From NCBI GenBank assembly GCA_047967505.1, contig CM106538.1: a stretch of DNA of 64,000 bases; one strand, 5' to 3'. Under the pieces are notes generated by a model. That model saw only the letters and a list, made by a program, of their open reading frames with translations. It did no database searches and was not told the origin of the DNA. The translations under genes and the position numbers were made by a program. Shown one piece after another: positions 57,257-64,000 of the stretch (position 1 is its first letter; every line of letters begins with the position of its first letter). This DNA comes from Dipteris shenzhenensis (lineage: Eukaryota; Polypodiophyta; Polypodiopsida; Gleicheniales).

Positions 57257-57375
57257 TGAAGGGTTTAGGAGAAGTTTGAGGGTTAGAGGGAGGTTCCAGG
57301 TCTAGAAGGAGGTTCTAAGGTTTAGAAAGAGGTTCTAGGGTTTATAAGAGGTTTAACAGTTAGAAGGAGGATCCA
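57257..57375 (+). repeat. Minisatellite of AGGTTCTAGGGTTTAGAAGG type, about 22-bp unit
   Basis: About five imperfect units of purine-rich sequence with the core GGTTTAGAARGAGGTTC. Confidence 0.7.
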
Positions 57376-57498
57376 ACGTTCAAGGTAGAGTACATGGTGG
57401 AAAACTCGTCTCCCTCGTAGATCATGGAGGTCAAGGGTTGAGGGACTAAGGGTTTAGGGGGAGTATAGGAGTCGGAGGGGTAGAAAATGTAAGAGCAT

Positions 57499-57579
57499 GG
57501 AGGGGAAGGAGAGAGAGGAGAAGGGAGGAGAAGAGGGGAGGAGGAGAGAGGAGGAGGAGGGAGGAGGAGAGGGAGAGGA
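57499..57579 (+). repeat. 81-bp homopurine tract
   Basis: Uninterrupted A/G sequence made largely of GGA and GAG triplets. Confidence 0.85.
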
Positions 57580-57796
57580 TGGGTTGCAAGGTTGGAGGAG
57601 AGGAGAGGAGGAGTTGTAAGGTTAGGACATGCTTTTGCATGTGGAATGCAAGGAAGCATGGACACTTGGAGACAATTGGTTGGAATACCAAAGTAGAACT
57701 CAACACAATGCCCCAAAGAGTGTGGGCTTCATTCCATTATAGGGTATTTATACAAGTTGGAGAGCTTCTCTCTCTGCATATAGGAATTGTAAGGCA

Positions 57797-57895
57797 TTCT
57801 CTCTCTACATGTAGAACTTGCATATAGAAGTTGCATGTAGGAGTTGCAAGTTGCATGTTGCATCTAGGAGTTGCATGTAGGACTCGCATATATTT
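57797..57895 (+). repeat. Minisatellite of TTGCATGTAGGAG type
   Basis: About six short units with variants TTGCATATAGAAG, TTGCATCTAGGAG and CTCGCATAT. This is an irregular 13-15-bp repeat. Confidence 0.75.
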
Positions 57896-57939
57896 TACAG
57901 GTGAATTTGTCATTTTATAAATAATCCTTACACTTGGTT

Positions 57940-59510
57940 TCATTTCAGGGGGTGGTCTTCCTGCCATTAAGTACCCAATGATATTTGCACACCAATCTAA
58001 AACAGCATATATCTGAAATAGTATGGCATCTGGCAAGTTATATTCTACTCTAGTGGCTTCTTCTCCCGACTTGACACAAGACATGTGATCGGCATGTAGT
58101 GTTGGGCACCTTTGTAGACCACTACTTTGAATTTGAATTCTTGAAGCAAGAGGAGTCAACTGGTTATTCTTCCTGTTGTACGTGGGCGATTTGCAAGATA
58201 AAGCAATGCTTGATGATCGATGTACAAGACAAAATCATTTGCCACCAATAAATAGTGTCGAAATTTCTTAATACTATACACCATTGCTAAGGCTTCTCTT
58301 TCTGTGGTGGTGGTATAGTTGATCTCCACATCATAGAGTTGTTGATTGGAAAAGTAGAATAGGTAGTCTTTCTTATGTTCACCAGGTTGGCAAAGAACAC
58401 TCCCTATTGTATACTTGGAGCCATCAGTATGAACACAAAAATCAATATCCCAATTGGGAGATATAAGGATGGGTGCTATGATTAGGTGCCACTTTAAAAG
58501 CTCAAAGGCTTGGTCGCACTCTTCTATCCATAAGAATTTCACTAATAATTTGTAAAGTGGTATGGCTATCATGGCATACTGCAAGATAAATATTGTATAA
58601 TAGCCGCCGGCATGTCGCATAAAGACTTGTACGCCTTTGGAATTTGTAGGAGAAGGCAATTCCACGATGATTTTGATTTTGTTCATGTCAATTTTGCAAT
58701 CCCATCTTGAGAAACGATGTGTCCTAAAACAACTCCATGGATGACCATGAACTTGCATTCTGTTGGATTTGAGGAGATGCCATACTCCCTGCATTTGACT
58801 AGTACTACTTCAAACATTTAAAATGGTCTTTTTGGTTCGATTGGATGCACAAATCATCCAATAACACTTGTAGAAACTTATTCAGAAAGGACTTGAAAGC
58901 TGTGAACATGACTCGCTGGAATGTGGCCGAGGCATTACAAAGGCCAAATGGCATGACTCTATAGGCAATTATACCCCATTCTATAGAAAACGCTATTTTT
59001 GATTGGTATGTAGGAGCAATTTGCACTTGGTTATAGCCATTGAAGCCATCAAAGAAGCTATATATCTCAGAACGTGCCACCTTTTCCAACATTGTTTCTA
59101 TTAAGGGTAGGGGATACTGATCCCTGATTGTGGTGGCATTCACATTCTTTAAGTTAACGCATATTCTTAGCTTCTTGTCGCGTTTAGGCATGATGAAGAT
59201 GGGTGAAACCTAATCAGTATGCTCGATTTCATAGATGATCCGGCATTTAAGAGTTTTTTCAGCTCGTCATAAACCATGGTGCCATATTTTGGATTTGTTT
59301 GATAAGGTCCGGCAACTTCCCTTATAGGTATGAGTGTACTAGCACTTCTGGTGAAATTCCTTTCATTTCCTTATATGACCATGCTAGGCATTCTTGGTAT
59401 TCCATTAGGAGTGCTTTGAGCTTCATTTCATCTTCCTGTGTAAGTTGTTTCCCAATTAAAACCAAATTTTCTTCCTCCCCTTCAAGGGCAAGGTAAATTG
59501 TTCGAGTCTT
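57940..59510 (-). pseudogene. Ty3/gypsy pol remnant 2 (RT and RNase H)
   Basis: Minus-strand order: a pre-RT linker with ALLMEYQECLAWSYKEMKGI; then RT with SPIFIMPKRDKKLRICVNLK, DQYPLPLIETMLEKVA, FDGFNGYNQVQIAP, AYRVMPFGLCNASATFQRVM and the active-site region VLLDDLCIQ (family YxDD altered). RNase H follows: WIEECDQAFELLKWHLIIAP, FCVHTDGSKYTIGSVLCQ, LYDVEINYTTTTEREALAMV and FVLYIDHQALLYLANRP. A post-RNase H tether, LPDAILFQIYAVLDWCANII, ends near 57940, and the integrase is missing. Frameshift and stop are few, so this copy is younger or better preserved than the one at 13-15 kb, and it belongs to a different lineage (MPGID-like linker). Confidence 0.93.
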
Positions 59511-60120
59511 TGCCAGTCCTCATAGATTGGAGTCTCTTCAATGCTATCGGTTTTCTTGAACTTCAGATTCTCTTAGTGGTCTTGGCTTTGCTATGGGGAC
59601 ACTACCACTTGTGTAGTTCTTAAAGTACTTCGACACTTCTTAAAGATCAATCTTTGATGGTGTTGAGCTAGCCTGACATGTGCTATGGGTACTGGGTGGC
59701 ATAGTATCATTAACCAATTTTTGAGGCTCTCGGGGACTTTCTTTTTCTGTAGTCTCTTGATCGAGCTTCATCCACACATGTGGCTATACTTTCAAAACTT
59801 CTTACGTTGGGAACTATGGGGTTACTTTTTCAATGGGAAAGTATTCCTAAGTAAGGGTTCATTTGCTGTGCATACTCCTTCAAGTCCATCAGGGGACCAT
59901 TCAAGAGGAGGTGGCTCAGATTTTGAGGGAGATGGCTTGGTAAGATACAATTCGATGATCCTAGCATTCGAACTCATTGAAGTGTTCGGCCTTGGCTTTG
60001 CAGCGACAATATCCTCCTTTAGCTTTCTTGTGGGATCTTCTGTTGTTATTCAACTTTGGAGTTTTAATGCGTATTGGAAATTCCATTTACAAAACATCAT
60101 TACAATCTACTGCTAGGTTG
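59511..60120 (-). other. Possible gag-pro tail of gypsy remnant 2
   Basis: Minus-strand frames show EPPPLEWSPDGLEGV and RTIYLALEGEEENLVLIGKQ, which fit the region before RT in this lineage, but stops interrupt and no protease motif is seen. Confidence 0.35.
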
Positions 60121-62980
60121 TACGTATTCCAACCAGTAATAATAGTTTTTAAGTACATGTATTCATATTGCAAATAAAAACCAAGAGATTGAATAGGCAA
60201 TTGTACAAGTTGCAGATTCCGCATAATTTTACAATGCTTATATGCTTTAGTACTACATATGATTGACATAACCTCGAACTCTAATCGAAATTTCAGTAAT
60301 CATTTGTGCTATAATGAGCTGAGGCATGTACAAAGAAGCCATGAACTCCATATGTAGGTTCATTGGAAGAAACCGATTAGTATGGATTATGAAGAATGTT
60401 GGGCCTTTTGTATACAATATCTTCCAAACATGTTGGAAGATATAATCACAACTATACAGGCAAGCAGACAACAACCAAATGCAACACCTATTCTGTAGCA
60501 CTGAAACACATTAAAAAATAGCCATCCCCTAACATAACAGTCCCACTAACCTAGTCAAACTTGACCACCAACAAATGAAACCCTATCTTCCCAACCCAAG
60601 TGCCAAACATTCAGCCATCCATAAGACCATTATAGGGTCAAAAACAAACAAGCACATCCCAAAACCCAAACAAAGACCATGACAGTACAAGGTGCAATAC
60701 ACCCACAATTTCATTCATATCAAAACCACTCGTTCCAATTCACAATCATCAGATGTAGACGTTCCAATTCACAATCATCAGATGTAGACAAAGTACACTG
60801 TCAATGAAAGATGTGCTTGGTAGGTCAGAGACTTACATTAGATGTGATTGATTCCATGCCACATCTGAGTAATTGCAGTAAATGAAGAACCGAATTCCAG
60901 AGATTAAGAATAGGCTAGACTGAGAGTACAATAAACGGCTACTAGAAAGATATGAAGGCGTAGCAAGGAGTAGTGTGACAGCTTTTAGAAAAGCCTCGCA
61001 TAGTCTCTGCTGCATCAATCCTAACTGTAGCTTTCTTTGCCATGTAACAAAACTACAATCTTAGATTTAACAGTACCAGCCACCGAAAGCCAATTCAATA
61101 AGGCATTTGATTAAGGGTGAATAAAAGCAACTACTCACAACATACGAAGTACCTTCAATTTAGACTTGCTATTGTATCTCAACAGATCCATGTAAAGGAA
61201 TCAACGACACAATAAACACTTCCAATAACAACAGTACAAGTTTACATCATGCATAGCATGGGGCAGATAGAGTACCCTATCATGTAGGCGGCATAACCGA
61301 ACATGCACATGCGACGTCAAATTTTAAATATTAGGTCATGGACGTGCCGGGTTGATTTTACCTATGTTAGCCTGTTTCGAACTCGTTCCACGAAAAAGAA
61401 AGTGTGCATAACTAGAGCAAGATTACTATGCGTACGTCAGTAGACTTGTTCAAGCACCATGACAGAGGGAAAAGGAATCATCATAAGGATCTAGTTTGAA
61501 TAAATAATATAAAGAAATGAAAACTAGAACACAACAGAAAACAATTGCGCAAACGAAGCAGGCTCCAGGGCGACTGTCACGAGGCATGCTCATTTCTGCA
61601 AGGCTTGTAGTATAGGATTTTTTTACATTTTCACTCCGTGAGGGATTTGCTAGTTGTATAGCCCCCCCACCTGGCTATTAGCCCTAGTGCGAGAGATCCC
61701 CTAGGCAATGAGCTGGGCTTCTCTGGAATAGGCCGGTTTTTCTTTCAACCTTTTCTCGGTTTTTGCCATACTCAGCACCTTTGGGGTTGCTATTTTGTAT
61801 GAAGTTTTCAAGCATCAATAGAAGGTTCTTTTCTTTGAAAAGAAAACAATTACGCACAAAGCTGATGATAAATAATATGTCTTTCATAGTTGAACATAAA
61901 TAGGTTGGCCAACAGACAACATGAAACTTTAATGCATTTGACTAGACTGAAACAAAGGCAACATTCCACCAGACCACTTCAGAAAGAATCACCTCCCACA
62001 CATTCGATCATCTCCATCTCAAAAATGCTGCCCATGATGGTCACACCACCTACAAATGCTTGAAATGCACACATACAATTTCACACGACTATGATTGAAA
62101 ACCCCAGATATGAATCCACTACATGCATGTGCCGTTTTATAGCGAAGTCATGATGAACAAAAACTAGGAATAGCATATGCTTTAACAACTCATGCTTCTA
62201 GTCCTTCTCCAATCAACTTAAGTCCCTTGTCTCTACGCAATTCACAACAAACCACATGAAAGCAAACAGCACACACTCCTACATTCACTGGAAGGCCCTT
62301 TTCCTTTACCCTTTGAAACTGACATGCAAGTTCCATGGCCGAATCTGTTGGGTTCCAAAAAACACCACTCGAATAGCAACCTCACAAAAGCAGGACGCCA
62401 ACCCAACAATGCAAGAATGAGTCCTAGCCGAAAAACCCGCACTCCAAAAAGTACCAATTGCTAAAGAATAAGTCTTGGCCCAAAGACCCACACTCCATAA
62501 GCTAGCAAGCACATCGCCCACCTTCAACTACTTGGCTCTACCTCTATACACTACAAAACCATAGGAGAGGTAAGGAGGTGTAGGATTACACATAGCCCTG
62601 CCTCCCCCACCATGTTTTTAAACAATTGCATGAAGGAGTGCATTTCGGCTGCAAGAGGGATGAGAGAGGTAGAGAGGGGGTACGAAGGTAGAGGGGAGAG
62701 AGGGAGCCAGAGAGGGGTAAGAGGGCCAATGGTAGAAAGGGAGATGCAGAAAGGGTAGGGAGGTGGCACCACCTCCAAACACTACTCTCTACAACAACCA
62801 CTAACCCTAAACTCTTTGATATCCCTAACCAACCCATTAACTTGACCACTAATGAGTGTCCCCACTAACCTAGTCAAATTGACCAACTACTCATAAATGA
62901 CAATTTTCCAAACCCACCTCCCAAATATCCACCCCTTTCCTATGACCCTTTAAAGGGTGAAAAAACAAGATGGATTCCAT
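60121..62980. other. Intergenic DNA, no gene seen; scattered repeats
   Basis: No coding sequence was recognised. A segment at 60537-60648 is a diverged direct repeat of 62856-62969 (shared CCCACTAACCTAGTCAAA). A 51-bp duplication lies at 62415 and 62466 (GAATRAGTCYTRGCC). A purine-rich run lies at 62650-62760. Confidence 0.5.
60731..60788 (+). repeat. Perfect 29-bp tandem duplication
   Basis: CGTTCCAATTCACAATCATC + AGATGTAGA occurs twice, at 60731-60759 and 60760-60788, without any difference. Confidence 0.98.
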
Positions 62981-62989
62981 TCAAATAGC

Positions 62990-64000
62990 CTACCCAAAGC
63001 CTACTAAATTCCATTGAATTAAAGTGTATGTGAGGGAGTGATCTGACCAGTAAATGTAATTTGTTCCTGTCTGTTGTTTGAATTTGTTTGCGGATGTCCA
63101 AATGTGATCTAGCAATGATCCATATATTGTTGTTGGTGTTTGTATTAGTTGATTGAAATTTTTAGATTCCATGAATGATGTAAATGTGGATATGCTTGTC
63201 GTGCGAATATTGAGGTCTATATTAAAGTCTCTGAGCACCTATGTGTTGATGTTTCATGGAAGTGTTGAAATTGTGGTTGCGATTGCTCTTGTAAATGAGA
63301 GCTTCCTTTGTTTTTGGATGTTTGTAAATGTTGAGAATAGCCGGTGGGTCTTCATTGTTGTGCTCATGGATCATCAATAACATCTCTTTTCCATTTTCAT
63401 TGTGCTTTTCAGTGTGCAAGAGCCTATGTTCTTTTTTGTAATATGTTGCAATTCCATCACTTCCATCTCCACATGTGATATTGAATCCGGGGAGTTTTGT
63501 TTGGGTTGTTTTCATGTGTTTCCTACACGCAGAGGAATGTTGCAACCAAGATGCTTTTGCATTGTTTGATGTCCTCCTTGCACATGGTGAAGGACCTTGT
63601 GTTTAGGGATTTGTGCACTCATTTTTGTCCACTGAGAGGTTGGCTTCTTTTGTTTTCCATATCCATTGTTGTTTAAGCCTTGTGATTTCTTGTAGGACGT
63701 TATTGTCCACCTTAATTTTCCTAGACTCCATGTTGTTAAGCAAGTACAAATTAGCTGGGTCTTTGATTCGAGAGAGTGTTGTGTACACGAGTCCATGTGT
63801 TTTTATATTTGAGCTTGATGTATTGTTCTTGCTACAGTAGGTTGCAATAAATGTACTCATCTTTTGTTAAGCCTACCTTAGCCAAGAAACTCTAGAAATC
63901 TAAACTCATATTGGAAGTTTCTTCCAAGGCCCTTTCAATGTTTTTGTCTTTTCCTTTAAGGATGTCATTATTAGAGCAAGTTCTAGTAAGACAGAATGAT
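62990..64000 (-). pseudogene. Helitron (Helentron-like) remnant: PIF1 helicase end plus endonuclease domain
   Basis: Minus-strand order. At about 64000-63870 is NMSLDF...FLAKVGLTKDEYI, resembling an upstream part of Helitron Rep/helicase proteins. At 63860-63603 is HGLVYTTLSRIKDPANLYLL, the PIF1 C-terminal signature, followed by one TAA. In the same frame, 63602-63222 is an endonuclease/exonuclease/phosphatase (EEP) start: LPGFNITCGDGSDGIATYYK. After a frameshift, 63238-62990 holds DFNIDL and LIQTPTTIYGSLLDHIWTS, then YIYWSDHSLTY with the catalytic SDH. PIF1 followed by EEP in one protein is the Helentron arrangement of rolling-circle transposons. The helicase core and Rep domain lie outside the window or are deleted. 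An adjoining LINE endonuclease is the alternative, less likely because frame and order are kept. Confidence 0.75.

Noticed and set aside
1-64000. tRNA, rRNA, CRISPR or organelle DNA
   Set aside because: No tRNA cloverleaf with B-box, no rRNA-like conserved stretch, no regularly spaced identical repeats with unique spacers, and no organelle genes were noticed.

Overview
The window looks like nuclear DNA of a land plant with a large, repeat-rich genome. It holds two intact intron-containing plant genes in 64 kb. The rest is mostly AT-rich DNA packed with decayed LTR retrotransposons (Copia and Ty3/gypsy), LINE remnants, a Helitron-like fragment, minisatellites and long CT/GA microsatellites. 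The species cannot be named from sequence alone. A fern or another non-flowering vascular plant is my guess, from the mix of a canonical long PIN gene, a 10-kb 16-exon gene and heavy old retrotransposon debris.

Layout: 1-18.6 kb is repeat-derived: a gypsy LTR with a tRNA-Asp type primer site, a foldback repeat cluster, a LINE remnant, a Copia gag remnant with a separate primer site/LTR edge, a gypsy pol remnant, and several tandem repeats. 19.15-22.2 kb (minus strand) is a complete six-exon PIN auxin efflux carrier gene (predicted 692 aa). It is preceded by about 4 kb of GC-rich, gene-free, microsatellite-containing upstream DNA. 26.4-34 kb is AT-rich with diverged direct repeats. 34-43.5 kb is a nest of mobile elements: an unrecognised Cys-rich coding remnant, two Copia pol fragments, a small LTR element without coding capacity, a 731-bp LTR with primer site, a G-rich block, a retropepsin fragment followed by a QEP-repeat region, and a LINE. 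44.85-54.87 kb (minus strand) is a complete 16-exon CDT2/DTL gene (predicted 533 aa), the substrate receptor of the CRL4 ubiquitin ligase. 55.5-60 kb holds Copia gag and gypsy pol remnants. The right edge (63-64 kb) holds a decayed PIF1 helicase end followed in frame by an endonuclease domain, as in Helentron-type Helitrons.

The two host genes are unrelated in function: PIN moves auxin across membranes, and CDT2 marks replication-licensing factors for destruction in S phase. The CDT2 locus has three TTCCCGCC E2F-type 8-mers (two as an inverted pair upstream, one in intron 1), which fits S-phase expression. Exon borders for both genes were read by hand from GT/AG sites, reading-frame phase and protein conservation. 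I have no transcript evidence, and no database search was possible.
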